Source: CAWCKS01 sp963763485
GTDB taxonomy: Bacteria; Pseudomonadota; Alphaproteobacteria; Rhizobiales; Xanthobacteraceae
Direction of reading: 5' to 3'
Assembly (NCBI GenBank): GCA_963763485.1
Contig: CAVXOW010000004.1
Coordinates: 310,001 to 374,000 of the forward strand
DNA: 64,000 bases
Every line of letters begins with the position of its first letter. Position 1 is the stretch's first letter. Position numbers and translations under genes: made by a program. Below are positions 45,915 through 57,783 of the stretch, one piece after another. The notes under the pieces were generated by a model. That model had not been told where the DNA came from. It was given only the letters and a program-made list of their open reading frames with translations, and made no database searches.

Positions 45915-47219
45915 ATGGACCCGACCAGAACATTCGACGACGTCAACCAGAACCGCCGGCAATTCCTCGGCACGGCGGCCATGGGTATTGCCGCGGCTGG
46001 CGCGCTCAGCCTGTTCCCCACCAAGCTTCGCGCCGCCACCGGCAGCGGCGTCCATCCTTTCCGCGTCCATGTTCCGGACGAGGCGCTGGTCGACCTGCGC
46101 CGACGTCTGGCGGCGACGCGGTGGCCCGACCGGGAGACCGTCACCGATCAATCCCAGGGCGTGCAGCTTGCGAGCCTGGAGGCACTCGTACGCTACTGGG
46201 AGCGCGACTACGACTGGCGAAAGATCGAGGCGAAGCTCAACGCATTGCCGCAGTTCAAGACAGAGATTGACGGCCTCGACATTCACTTCATTCATGTTCG
46301 TTCCCGTCATCCGAACGCGCTGCCGGTCATCATCACACATGGCTGGCCCGGCTCGGTCCTCGAACTGCTGAAGGTGCTCGGCCCACTGACCGATCCCACC
46401 TCACATGGCGGGCGCGCAGAAGATGCGTTTGATGTCGTTATTCCGTCGATGCCCGGTTTTGGCTTCTCGGACAAACCGCAAGGCACCGGCTGGAGTCCAG
46501 ATCGCATCGCCCTCGCCTGGGACGTGCTGATGAAGCGTCTTGGATATGAACGCTACGTTTCGCAAGGCGGAGATTGGGGCGCAGTCGTTGCCAACGCCAT
46601 GGGGCGCCAGGCACCCGCAGGTCTACTGGGCATCCACGTGAACCTCCCTGCGGCAGTCCCAACGGATGTCCTGAAGGCCATCAGCAGCGGCGAGCCGGCG
46701 CCGGCCGGATTGTCGGATGCCGAGCTGGCGGCGTTTAACTCGGTGAGCGAGTTTTACAACAAGCGGCGCGCTTACTCCGTGATGATGGGCTCGCGGCCCC
46801 AGACCGTGAGCTATGGCCTGACAAACTCGCCCGTCGGCCTTGCGGCCTGGATGTATGACTACAACGGCGGCGAGCCACAGCGCCTTCTCACCAAAGACGA
46901 GATGCTGGACGACATCACCCTTTACTGGCTGACGAACAGTGCGGCCTCTTCGGCGCGGCTCTACTGGGAAAACAAGAGTGGCGTTCTTGGTGCTGCGGGG
47001 CAGAGGACGGCGAAAATCTCGGTCCCTGTCGGGGTGACCGTATTTCCGGACGAGATCTACCGCGCGCCAAAGAGCTGGACCCAGCGCGCCTATCACAACC
47101 TCATCTATTTCAATGAGGTCGACAAGGGCGGTCACTTTGCGGCGTGGGAGCAGCCTGAACTTTTCAGCGCAGAGCTCCGGGCCGCATTCAGATCGCTGCG
47201 CGCGTCGGCGAATGGATAG
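45915..47219 (+). CDS. Tat-exported epoxide hydrolase, copy 2
   Basis: A 434-residue paralogue of the preceding gene. It has a Tat signal NRRQFLGTAAMGIAAAGAL, the EHN block RRLAATRWPDRETVTDQSQG, HGWPGSVLELL, GGDWGAVV with the nucleophile Asp, and KGGHFAAWEQPELF with the catalytic His. It differs in the cap domain, where copy 2 has an inserted GVLGAAGQRTAK loop before the last strands. This suggests related but not identical substrates. Confidence 0.87.
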   Translation: MDPTRTFDDVNQNRRQFLGTAAMGIAAAGALSLFPTKLRAATGSGVHPFRVHVPDEALVDLRRRLAATRWPDRETVTDQSQGVQLASLEALVRYWERDYDWRKIEAKLNALPQFKTEIDGLDIHFIHVRSRHPNALPVIITHGWPGSVLELLKVLGPLTDPTSHGGRAEDAFDVVIPSMPGFGFSDKPQGTGWSPDRIALAWDVLMKRLGYERYVSQGGDWGAVVANAMGRQAPAGLLGIHVNLPAAVPTDVLKAISSGEPAPAGLSDAELAAFNSVSEFYNKRRAYSVMMGSRPQTVSYGLTNSPVGLAAWMYDYNGGEPQRLLTKDEMLDDITLYWLTNSAASSARLYWENKSGVLGAAGQRTAKISVPVGVTVFPDEIYRAPKSWTQRAYHNLIYFNEVDKGGHFAAWEQPELFSAELRAAFRSLRASANG

Positions 47220-47312
47220 TCACTGAACCGATCGCCGCTGTTCTGGCAACGCCCCGTAGCATTGCAGGGGCAGCGGCGGGCTCCCTCATCAAGACCCGAA
47301 AGGTCGACGACA

Positions 47313-47765
47313 ATGAAGCACGCCATCATCGCCCTGTTCGTCGCGACCGCCATGTTGCCGGCGGCGACTGCCGAGGCTCAGACCGCGAGAGACATCCTCG
47401 GGCCGGCTGCCGTCGTGCCGCTCGTAGAAAAGCAACCTCCGGCGAAAATCATTGTCGATCCGCCGTTGGCTGATCCGCTGGCCCATGGACAGGTCTTTAT
47501 TCAGTACCGCGCCGAGAACCTGCGAATCGTGCCGGTGTTTGGTCCAAACGCTGTCGATGTGTCGCCTCGCATCGGCCACATCCATGTCACCGTCGACGAC
47601 GCACCCTGGCACTGGGCCGACGCCAGCGGAGAGCAGTTGATCCTCGTCGGTCTTCCGCCCGGACCGCACAAGGTGCGGATCGTCCTCGCAGACCCAAACC
47701 ACCAGCCGCTGGATCAGGCCACCGTCGAATTCGTGGTGCCCGAAAGCGAGGCGGCGATTCGTTGA
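47313..47765 (+). CDS. DUF6130 family exported protein
   Basis: A 150-residue protein with a Sec signal peptide (MKHAIIALFVATAMLPAATA) and a beta-rich domain (IGHIHVTVDDAPWHWADASG, LILVGLPPGPHKVRIVLAD). Function unknown. It sits between exported hydrolases in the same direction and stops 53 bases before the next start, so it is probably part of the same transcript. The HxH pair in IGHIHV could bind metal. Confidence 0.78.
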   Translation: MKHAIIALFVATAMLPAATAEAQTARDILGPAAVVPLVEKQPPAKIIVDPPLADPLAHGQVFIQYRAENLRIVPVFGPNAVDVSPRIGHIHVTVDDAPWHWADASGEQLILVGLPPGPHKVRIVLADPNHQPLDQATVEFVVPESEAAIR

Positions 47766-47817
47766 GATGCGCGACGCAGCGCGCGGGATTCACATTATCG
47801 AACTCAGGAGACTGACC

Positions 47818-48885
47818 ATGGACTCGACCAAGACCACCGACACAATCAACCCTCAGCGCCGCCGATTTTTTGGCGTTGCCGCTGGTACCGTCGCGGCCGC
47901 CCAGTTCGGCGCGATGCACGCAGCAAATGCGGAAGGCGCCAAAACGAAAACGGCGCAGCTGCCGGTGCCTAATCGAGGGGCCGGCGCCTCATTCGCAGCC
48001 CTGAAGCAGATCGACGCTGGCGTGCTGAACGTCGGCTACGTCGAAACCGGCCCCGCGGATGGACCACCGGTGCTCCTGCTGCACGGCTGGCCCTACGACA
48101 TTCACAGCTTTATCGAGGTCGCTCCGGTGCTGGCATCGGCGGGCCACCGGGTGATCGTGCCCCACCTCCGCGGCTATGGCACGACGCGCTTTCTGTCGGC
48201 CGATACACTCCGCAGCGGCCAGCCATCGGCAGTCGCGGCCGACATCATCGCCCTGATGGACGCCCTGAAAATCGAGAAGGCGACCCTCGCGGGCTTCGAT
48301 TGGGGCGCTCGCACCGCCAACATCATCGCGGTGCTGTGGCCAGAGCGCGTCAAGGCAATGGTTTCGGTGAGCGGGTACCTGATCGGCAGCCAGGAGGCCG
48401 GCAGGATGCCGCTGCCGCCCAAGGCGGAGTTGCAATGGTGGTATCAGTTCTATTTCGCGACCGAGCGCGGCCGCGAGGGTTACCAGAAATACACGCACGA
48501 CTTCGCCAAGCTGATTTGGCAGACCGCGTCGCCGAAATGGGCATTCGATGATGCGACTTTCGATCGCAGCGCCGCTGCGCTCGACAATCCGGATCATGTT
48601 GCGATCGCGATCCACAACTACCGCTGGCGGCTCGGCCTGGCGGACGGCGAGCGCAAATTCGACGATATCGAGAAGAAGCTCGCGGCCGCACCCGTGATCA
48701 CGGTGCCGACCATCACCATGGAAGGCGACGCCAATGGCGCGCCTCACGCCGAGCCCAGCGCCTACGCCGGGAAATTCTCAGGCAGATATTCGCATCGGCT
48801 CATCAAGGGCGGGATCGGTCACAATCTGCCGCAGGAAGCGCCAAAAGCGTTTGCCGACGCCGTGATTGATGTCGCCGAGAGCTGA
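47818..48885 (+). CDS. Tat-exported alpha/beta hydrolase (epoxide hydrolase/dehalogenase-like)
   Basis: A 355-residue protein with a Tat signal (NPQRRRFFGVAAGTVAAAQF). The alpha/beta core shows VLLLHGWPYDIHS, the nucleophile region AGFDWGARTAN with an Asp nucleophile, and the His in GGIGHNLPQEAPKAF. An Asp nucleophile followed by Trp fits epoxide hydrolase or haloalkane dehalogenase. It lacks the EHN domain of the two upstream enzymes. ATG 47818 has CAGGAG 7 bases upstream. Confidence 0.85.
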   Translation: MDSTKTTDTINPQRRRFFGVAAGTVAAAQFGAMHAANAEGAKTKTAQLPVPNRGAGASFAALKQIDAGVLNVGYVETGPADGPPVLLLHGWPYDIHSFIEVAPVLASAGHRVIVPHLRGYGTTRFLSADTLRSGQPSAVAADIIALMDALKIEKATLAGFDWGARTANIIAVLWPERVKAMVSVSGYLIGSQEAGRMPLPPKAELQWWYQFYFATERGREGYQKYTHDFAKLIWQTASPKWAFDDATFDRSAAALDNPDHVAIAIHNYRWRLGLADGERKFDDIEKKLAAAPVITVPTITMEGDANGAPHAEPSAYAGKFSGRYSHRLIKGGIGHNLPQEAPKAFADAVIDVAES

Positions 48886-48931
48886 TCGGCCACTCGATGT
48901 CCACTCCTGGTCTGGAGCGGGCTTCGCCGAG

Positions 48932-50104
48932 CTACCTTTGGCGCGTTGAGTCCGCCTCAGTCGGCTTATCGGCTGAGATCTTGTGGATCGCTGTTGCAAG
49001 CAGCTCGGCGCCTGCTGGGTCCGGCGGCAGAGCTGTTTCGGATTTGACTGTACCAGAAATATAGTCGGCCATTTTGCTAATCGGGCAAAAATCACTGGCC
49101 GTCGTCACCGCGACGATATCCAACTCCGGAAGAACCATGATGAGCTGGCAATGATATCCAACCGCCATATAGACGTGCTTGTTGGGGACGGCCCAAAAAG
49201 TATTGGAATATCGCAGCTCCGGCGTCACCGGCCTTTTCATATCGACCGTGGCGTTGAGCGGTTTGTCGACCCAGCCAGATGGGAGGAGCCTCCTGCCTTC
49301 CCATTCGCCATTGCGCAGGTACAGATAACCAATCTTTGCCATATCGCGAGGCAGCATGGCCAATCCCCATCCTCCGACACGGAATTTCGGAGCACCTGCC
49401 CAGCTGAACGTGCTGATCCCGAGAGGGCCGAACAGCTTGGCTATCGCATAGTCTGCGACGTCGGTTCCCGTTAATTTAGTAATGATCGCAGAAAGCAGCT
49501 GCGAATTGCCGCTGTTGTAGTTGAAGGTCTCACCCGGCGCATTCGACATCGGGCGATCAAGAATGAATTTGATCCAATCCAGGCTGTTGACCATTTTTCT
49601 GGGTGATTCCGCCCGGCCGTCCAACGGCTCCTTCCAGTCAAGGCCGGAGGTCATGTCCAGGAGGTTCTGAACCGTTATCGCGCGTTTCCTGTCGTCGATC
49701 TCGGCGGGGTTTCGTTCCGGGAAAAAGTCAAGCACTCGGTGGTCGAGGCTGTCCAGCAAGCCGTCCTTGTAGGTGATCGCAATCAACGAGCCGATGACCG
49801 ATTTGGTGACGGAGTGGACGTCGTGAGGACTGTCCGGAGAATACGGAGCATAATAAGCGTCAAGGACCAAGCGGCCGTGCCGCGAGATCAGCAAACTATC
49901 AAAGCTGCGCGTTGATCCGAATTCGACCAGCTTCGCGAGGGCCGCGGAATCCATACCCTGCTCTTCGGGCGTGGACGTTTGCCATTGCCTGGTTGGCCAT
50001 ACGACATTGCCCTGGGCACGCGCGGCGTTGCAATAGATTGAAGTAACGACAATGACTGCGACGAGCGTCGCCCAAAAAATGGCGTCAAATCGCTGCCCTC
50101 GCAT
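48932..50104 (-). CDS. Serine hydrolase, beta-lactamase (class C)/D-aminopeptidase family
   Basis: A 390-residue exported protein: signal peptide FWATLVAVIVVTSIYCNAARAQ, the SxxK motif SVTKSVIGS, and the YxN motif FNYNSGNSQL. The family includes penicillin-binding esterases and 6-aminohexanoate-dimer hydrolase; the substrate cannot be told. ATG 50104 has GAGG 7 bases upstream; open codons before it belong to a non-conserved stretch. It converges with the exported hydrolase cluster. Confidence 0.85.
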   Translation of the reverse strand: MRGQRFDAIFWATLVAVIVVTSIYCNAARAQGNVVWPTRQWQTSTPEEQGMDSAALAKLVEFGSTRSFDSLLISRHGRLVLDAYYAPYSPDSPHDVHSVTKSVIGSLIAITYKDGLLDSLDHRVLDFFPERNPAEIDDRKRAITVQNLLDMTSGLDWKEPLDGRAESPRKMVNSLDWIKFILDRPMSNAPGETFNYNSGNSQLLSAIITKLTGTDVADYAIAKLFGPLGISTFSWAGAPKFRVGGWGLAMLPRDMAKIGYLYLRNGEWEGRRLLPSGWVDKPLNATVDMKRPVTPELRYSNTFWAVPNKHVYMAVGYHCQLIMVLPELDIVAVTTASDFCPISKMADYISGTVKSETALPPDPAGAELLATAIHKISADKPTEADSTRQR

Positions 50105-50180
50105 GACCTGACCTCGTTTGGACTGCACAGATACAGGTGAGCCAAGGTGGAGCACACCGTCTGTTTCGTTAGAACACAGT

Positions 50181-51834
50181 CTACTGCAGCGGCGGTAGCG
50201 CCCGTGCAATGATCTCTTGCGCCGCCGCAGCATCGAGTTCGATCGCACCGTACATCGCGGCGCGGCCGCGCGCGAGGTTTGTCGTCGCGTAGCATTCGGC
50301 GACCTCCGGCGAAGTCTCGTTCAGCGCGGCCACGGCCGCGACCTTTGCCAGCAGCTCGACGATCAGCCGCGCGTGGCCCTCGACATCAGGCGTGCGCAGC
50401 GACGCGGCGATGGCGCCGAGCGCCTCGCCGACACCCGACAGGCCCCGTGTTTGGGCCGCCAGCGCCGACAGCAGCGCTGCCGCTGCATCGGGGTCGCGCG
50501 AGAACGCCCGCAGCACGTCGAGGCACATGACATTGCCCGACCCTTCCCACACCGCATTGACAGGCGCTTCGCGATAATGGCGGGCGAGAATGCCGTCCTC
50601 GACGTAGCCGTTGCCGCCGAGACACTCGAGCGCCTCGTAGAGGAACTGAGGCGCGCTCTTGCAGACCCAATACTTGATGACGGGCGTCAAGAGCCGCATC
50701 CGCCCCGCTTCCGCCGGATCGTGCGGCGTCAGATCAAACGAACGGCACAGCCGCATCACGGCCGCCGTCGCCGCCTCGACGTGCAGCGCCATGTCGGCGA
50801 GCACGCTGCGCATCAGCGGCTGGTCGACCAGGTGCTTCTGGAACACGCTGCGATAGCGGGTGTGATGAACGGCGTGGGCGAGCCCCGAGCGCATCAGACC
50901 CGCCGACGAAATCGCGCAGTCGAGCCGCGTCAGCTGCACCATTTGAATGATCGTGCGGATGCCCTGCCCTTCGTCGCCGACGCGCAAGGCGTAGGCGTCA
51001 TGAAACTCGACCTCCGACGATGCGTTGGACCGATTGCCGAGCTTGTCCTTCAGCCGCAGGAAGTTCAGGCCGTTGACGGAGCCATCCGGACAGAAGCGCG
51101 GCATGAAGAAACATGTCAGCCCGCTGTCGGCTTGTGCGAGCACGAGAAACGCGTCGCACATCGGCGCCGACATGAACCACTTGTGGCCGTCGATCCGATA
51201 GGCGTCGCCGGCGCGCGTCGCACGCGAAGAATTGGCACGCACGTCGGTGCCGCCCTGCTTTTCGGTCATGCCCATGCCCAACGTCATGCCGCGCTTCGAC
51301 GTCCATGGCGCGAATGAAGGATCGTAGGCCCGCGACGAAATCTTCGGCATCACCAGCGCCAGCAGCCTAGGCTCGGTGGCGAGGGCGCCAACAGAGGCGC
51401 GGGTCATCGTGATCGGACAGAGATGTCCGCTCTCGACTTGCGCGGCCATATAGAATTGCGCCGCACGCAAGACCTCGGCGGGCGGTGGTGCGACCTTGCC
51501 GTCGATGGTCCAGCTCGAGTTATGCAGGCCGGCCTCGATGCTGCGCGCCATGAAGGCGTGATAGGCCGGATGGAACGTCACGACGTCGCGGCGAAAGCCC
51601 TGCGCGTCATAGGCCTCCAGCACCGGCGTGTTCTTGTTGGCGACCGCGCCAAGGGCTTTCAGCTCGCTGGTACCCCAGGATCTGCCGAAGGCGGACAGTT
51701 CGGCGCTGGCCGCGCCTGCGCCGTTCGCAGCGACAGCTTCGCGCAGCGGCCGGTCGAGCGCGAAGAGATCGACATCGGCAAGGGGCGGCGGCTGGTTGAG
51801 GACGTCGCGATCGGCTGACGGCGCGGGAACTCAT
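50181..51834 (-). CDS. AidB-like acyl-CoA dehydrogenase (frameshift near the 5' end)
   Basis: A flavin acyl-CoA dehydrogenase of the AidB subgroup: MTLGMGMTEKQGGTDVRAN, the flavin region DGHKWFMSAPMCDAFLVLAQ, ALECLGGNGYVEDGILARHY and REAPVNAVWEGSGNVMCLDV. AidB is part of the adaptive response to alkylation in E. coli; its substrate is unclear. Codons from 51812 down are open in the main frame (DVLNQPPPLADVDLFALD) but lack a start; the ATG at 51834, with GAGG 6 bases upstream, is in another frame. One indel at about 51814-51829 would join them. Confidence 0.82.
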
Positions 51835-51958
51835 GGCGGACCTCGCTCAAGAACGGCTCACACCAGATTACCACGTTGCGCCCCCGCTCGCGCCGGCAGG
51901 AACAATCCGCATCAATCAGAATTTGTGAAATGGGCATGCGGTTCTGGAGGAGGAGACA

Positions 51959-52042
51959 GTGCCGGTCATTCTGTTATGGGCGATCCCAACCGTGCTCGTC
52001 ATTGGTGGTGGCGGCTATTGGCTGATGCACCTGCATCACTAG
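51959..52042 (+). CDS. 27-residue single-pass membrane microprotein
   Basis: A GTG start preceded by the strong GGAGGAGGAG (4-5 bases) encodes MPVILLWAIPTVLVIGGGGY and then WLMHLHH. It is one hydrophobic helix with a short His-containing tail. A terminator stands 9 bases downstream. The clear ribosome binding site and terminator make translation likely; the function is unknown. Confidence 0.6.
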   Translation: MPVILLWAIPTVLVIGGGGYWLMHLHH

Positions 52043-52050
52043 CGGCCAAG

Positions 52051-52090
52051 GAAGGGCTCGGCCGCCCCTGCCGAGCCCTTCTTTTTCCTT
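52051..52090 (+). terminator. Rho-independent terminator
   Basis: GAAGGGCTCGG (52051-52061) pairs perfectly with CCGAGCCCTTC (52071-52081) around a 9-base loop and is followed by TTTTT on the plus strand. It ends the transcript of the 27-residue membrane ORF. Confidence 0.88.
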
Positions 52091-52129
52091 GGCTTTTTCC
52101 TTGCCTTTCATTCCTTGCGAGCACGCAAC

Positions 52130-52225
52130 ATGAACAATGACAAGACCATTCCAATAAGCTGGCTGCTAGCCGGCGTACTCACCGTGACGATCGTGTTCAA
52201 TGGAATTGCGCTGGCGCTCAGCTAG
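52130..52225 (+). CDS. 31-residue membrane microprotein
   Basis: The ATG ORF encodes MNNDKTIPISWLLAGVLTVT and then IVFNGIALALS: a charged N-terminus followed by one hydrophobic helix. The ribosome binding site is weak (GCGAG, 9 bases away). It overlaps the convergent small gene's stop by 4 bases. Function unknown. Confidence 0.45.
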   Translation: MNNDKTIPISWLLAGVLTVTIVFNGIALALS

Positions 52226-52431
52226 CTGTCTTGTAGCTGTCTCGGCGATCGTCGCGACGCAATGAGCCAGTGTTCCTCGCGATCCAGCTCGTACTGGCCA
52301 TCGAGTTCACGCAGGATGCGTGCGATGTCGGCGAGGCTTGAAGTATCCTCGCGCTCATGAGCCTTGGCCCCGCTCGGTCCAGGTGCGTTCTCCTCGTCCG
52401 TAAACAGCTCGATCAGGTCGCTTAGTTTCAT
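52222..52431 (-). CDS. Small acidic hypothetical protein
   Basis: The product of 69 residues begins MKLSDLIELFTDEENAPGPS and continues DIARILRELDGQYELDREEHW. It is soluble and helical, with no recognised motif. I chose ATG 52431; upstream codons to 52656 are open but cross another small ORF. Unknown function. Confidence 0.55.
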   Translation of the reverse strand: MKLSDLIELFTDEENAPGPSGAKAHEREDTSSLADIARILRELDGQYELDREEHWLIASRRSPRQLQDS

Positions 52432-52627
52432 CGCATGCTCTTTTTCTTCTCGTCCGGCCGGATCCATCCTTTCCTGGAGGCGCAGCCGGCTCCGCCTGGA
52501 CAACCACCGAGAGCGCATCGGGTTGCCGGCCGCTATCGATAAACTGCAGGCCTCACCACACAGGGCATGGCATCCGGTTCTAAAGACGCGGAACCAATTG
52601 CCGCGTGAATTAATTGCCGTGGCGTGA

Positions 52628-52708
52628 ATGGAAAAGCTGGCCTTGTTTCTCATCATTATCGGGGTGGCGCTGATACTGACGACGTGCCTTTGGGTCGTCT
52701 TTGGCTAG
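52628..52708 (+). CDS. 26-residue membrane microprotein
   Basis: The ORF encodes MEKLALFLIIIGVALILTTC and then LWVVFG, one almost fully hydrophobic helix. No strong ribosome binding site is present (GGCGTGA overlaps). It lies in a gap with no other gene. Function unknown; moderate doubt that it is real. Confidence 0.4.
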   Translation: MEKLALFLIIIGVALILTTCLWVVFG

Positions 52709-52790
52709 CCGAAAAGCGGCCGGATAGATTCTTCCGTTCTGTTCAGGTGGTGAGCGTATCGGCGTGGTGCCCGCAACCAAGATTGTGCGC

Positions 52791-52979
52791 ATGAAGGATC
52801 TTCAAGCGAAGCTCGAACAACTTCTCGCCGAAGCCCAGGATTGCGACCTGATCGGCAACCTCGCCACCGATCAGGCCAAGCGGGCGACCTTCCGGCGCAT
52901 GGCCGCGCAGTTCCGCGCGATGGCCGAGGAGCTCAAGGCCGATATTGCTGCACGGGTCGCGCAGAAAGGAGCGGCCTGA
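52791..52979 (+). CDS. Small helical hypothetical protein
   Basis: A 62-residue product, MKDLQAKLEQLLAEAQDCDL onward, with the block ATDQAKRATFRRMAAQFRAM. It is fully helical, probably coiled coil. The frame begins with GTG at 52764, but ATG 52791 fits the conserved start seen in such proteins. Unknown function. Confidence 0.6.
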   Translation: MKDLQAKLEQLLAEAQDCDLIGNLATDQAKRATFRRMAAQFRAMAEELKADIAARVAQKGAA

Positions 52980-53036
52980 CGGTGTTCGTTCTCGACCGTG
53001 CGAGAGCCCTGCGCGGCCGATGGTTGCGCAGCCGGA

Positions 53037-54725
53037 TCATGCAGCGATTGTCTCTCGGGGAACGACCGGCGGGAATGCCTGGAATTCCAGGTGGACCTCC
53101 AGACCCGCGGGCGAGTAGTCGCGCGTCAGCATCGCCTCGAACTGGGCGCTGAAGGCACTGTCGATCAGGGTCGAGCCGAATCCTCGTTGCTGGGGCGACA
53201 CAACCGGCGGGCCGTCGTGCTCGCGCCATGTGACGGAAACCCGATTGCCCCGCGGGTTCACGGCCACCCGCCAGGAGACATCGATCCGCCCCTCCGGCAC
53301 CGACAGCGCGCCATACTTGATCGCATTGGTGCACAGCTCGTGCATGATGAGAGTCAGGGCCAGCACCGCCTTGGCATCGATCGGCTCTTCGGGTCCGGCG
53401 AGATGAACCCGGTTGCCGCTGCCCGCGAACGGCTCGACCGCCGCCCTGATGGCGGCGGCGACATTCGAATGCTCCCAATCGTCAGCAAGAATGATGTTGT
53501 AGGCCTTGGCCAATGCAGTCACCCGCTCGGCGAACGTCCTTACCGCCACCTCAGCTCCGGTGAGCTTGCGAAATGATTGCACGCCGATCGCCTGCACAAT
53601 CGCCAGGGCATTCTTCAGACGATGCCCCATCTCCCGCGTGACGAGCTCGCGCTGCTGCTCTGCCCTCGCCTGTTCGATCTGGCGCCGTTCCAGTTGGTCC
53701 ATGAGACCATCGAGCGAAGCGCCGATCAGCGCCAATTCGCCGTCGTGCGCTTGCATGCCGGTGCGGGCGCGCGCATCGCCGGCGCGCCAGTCTTCGATGG
53801 TCTTCAGGATTGCGCCGACCGGCCGCCGGACAAAGCGGCTGCTCATGAGCCACGCCAGCAGCAATGACGTCGCAATGCTGAGCAGCGTGAGCAGGAAGGT
53901 TGTGCGGGTCGCCTGGTCAATCAGCTTGAATGCTTCGGTCTTCGCAGCGCCCGTGCTGACATAAAGGCCGATCCCAGACAGGGCCGGGGGAACATAGCCG
54001 AGCACACGCACGGTGCCGTCCTGGCTCGTGGCATCGATCGTCCCCGATGTGGTGCCGCGCACCAATGGCAAGAACGCGTCCGGTATCTGCGTCCCGACAA
54101 ACTGGGCCGGTAACGGGTCGCGAACGATAATCACCCCATTGCGATCGGCGATCGTCAGGGACGATCCGTTCTCCATGCCGCGCTCATCCATGCGGGCCTG
54201 CAGCCACCCGAGATTCAGCATCGCAAAAGCAACGCCGCGCGGCCGGCCATCGTCGCCGAGGATACTCAATGCGACCGGCAGCAACGCAATTCCGGCGGCA
54301 CCTCCCCGGGTGAACTCGCCAATGACAAACCCGCCCTGCTCGAGGGCCTGGCGGAAATAAGGGCGATCCGCAACATTGGCTTCGGATGCCAAATTGCTGC
54401 TGCACTTCACGTCGCCGGAGACCTCCGCGATAGCAATGCCGGCGATATAGTCGAGCCGCCTCAGCACGGACTCGAGATAGGCGTCACACTGCGCGCGATC
54501 CGGCGCCTCTGTGACCGGCGCCGCCGATGCGGTGAGCAGGACGCTCTTCAGCGAGTTGAACACACGGCTCACTTCGCCGATCACCTGGCGCGTTTCGCGC
54601 AGCACGTCGTCGCGGACGTCCTGCGCCCGCGAGGACCGCAGCTCGAGTTCATTGTAAGCAATCGTTGCGAGGCCGGGTAACAAAACTACGGCCGAGAGCA
54701 GCAACAGGCGCTTTGTCAATACCAT
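53037..54725 (-). CDS. HWE/HisKA_2-type sensor histidine kinase
   Basis: A 562-residue membrane kinase. TM1 (LLLLSAVVLLPGLATIAY) is followed by a periplasmic PDC/dCache-like domain of about 240 residues (ADRPYFRQALEQGGFVIGEF, GTQIPDAFLPLVRG), then TM2 (TTFLLTLLSIATSLLLAW), a HAMP-like region, and the kinase with the phosphorylated His in REMGHRLKNALAIVQAI and LIMHELCTNAIKYGAL as the N box. The H/RxKN arrangement is that of the HWE/HisKA_2 group. No response regulator gene is adjacent. The ligand is unknown. Confidence 0.88.
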   Translation of the reverse strand: MVLTKRLLLLSAVVLLPGLATIAYNELELRSSRAQDVRDDVLRETRQVIGEVSRVFNSLKSVLLTASAAPVTEAPDRAQCDAYLESVLRRLDYIAGIAIAEVSGDVKCSSNLASEANVADRPYFRQALEQGGFVIGEFTRGGAAGIALLPVALSILGDDGRPRGVAFAMLNLGWLQARMDERGMENGSSLTIADRNGVIIVRDPLPAQFVGTQIPDAFLPLVRGTTSGTIDATSQDGTVRVLGYVPPALSGIGLYVSTGAAKTEAFKLIDQATRTTFLLTLLSIATSLLLAWLMSSRFVRRPVGAILKTIEDWRAGDARARTGMQAHDGELALIGASLDGLMDQLERRQIEQARAEQQRELVTREMGHRLKNALAIVQAIGVQSFRKLTGAEVAVRTFAERVTALAKAYNIILADDWEHSNVAAAIRAAVEPFAGSGNRVHLAGPEEPIDAKAVLALTLIMHELCTNAIKYGALSVPEGRIDVSWRVAVNPRGNRVSVTWREHDGPPVVSPQQRGFGSTLIDSAFSAQFEAMLTRDYSPAGLEVHLEFQAFPPVVPRETIAA

Positions 54726-54909
54726 CGATAATCTTCGTCTCGTACCGCGAGCCTATCGACAGCCGCAGCAAAACACCAATGCATTTCAGTTGGAATCAAG
54801 ACAGCGCCAGCATAGCTGCGGTTTGGCACTCACCTGAGCAAAGTGTCAGACAAATTTTCTCTCCGTTGATCCTGTTTTGTGCAAACTTGGACACTGGCGA
54901 TGACTGCGC

Positions 54910-54931
54910 GGGCCGCGGAAAACCGCGGCCC
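54910..54931. terminator. Stem-loop after lon
   Basis: GGGCCGCGG (54910-54918) and CCGCGGCCC (54923-54931) form a perfect 9-base stem with an AAAA/TTTT loop. It lies about 35 bases beyond the lon stop. No T run follows on either strand, so it may act as an RNA 3' stabiliser rather than a classical terminator. The rest of 54726-54967 is otherwise empty. Confidence 0.45.
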
Positions 54932-54967
54932 TTGCCTTGGCAAAGATGTTCTGAAAACGCGCGGTGC

Positions 54968-57354
<2,387 letters not shown>

Positions 57355-57362
<8 letters not shown>

Positions 57363-57783
57363 GGGTAGCTCCTCCCTGCTTCGGCAGCTTGGCCAGCGTG
57401 ACCACGAAGCAGCCATTGACGTAGCCGCGCTGGACGTCGCCGTAGCGTCCGGGCGGCAGGCGCAGGTGCCGCTCGAAGCGGCCCTGCGGCAGTTCAAGGC
57501 GATGAATGGTGGCGTTGCGCAGCTGGGCGGGCACGCCGCGCTTGCCGGCAACGGTGAGCACGTCGCCTTCGATCGCCGCGACAATGTCCTTCGGATCGAC
57601 CCCCGGCAGCGCCAGGATTGCCACGACCTCCTTCTCGGTCTCGATCAGGTCGGCCGGCGGCTCCCAGACCGGCGCCGCAGCGCCCCGGCTGACCGGCTCA
57701 AACAACTGGCGATGCAGCTTTTCGGCGCGCGCCAGCATCTCGACCGCCTCGGACCACATCCATCGGTTGGAATATTCGCTCAT
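57355..57783 (-). CDS. Hsp20 family small heat-shock protein
   Basis: A 142-residue alpha-crystallin-domain chaperone: ADLIETEKEVVAILALPGVD, then IVAAIEGDVLTVAGKRGVP and LELPQGRFERHLRLP. It opens MSEYSNRWMWSEAVEMLARA. It overlaps lon by 8 bases, so holding (Hsp20) and degradation (Lon) are co-translated. I see no convincing RpoH promoter or ROSE thermometer upstream, though the GC-rich palindromes at about 57835-57865 could fold. Confidence 0.85.
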
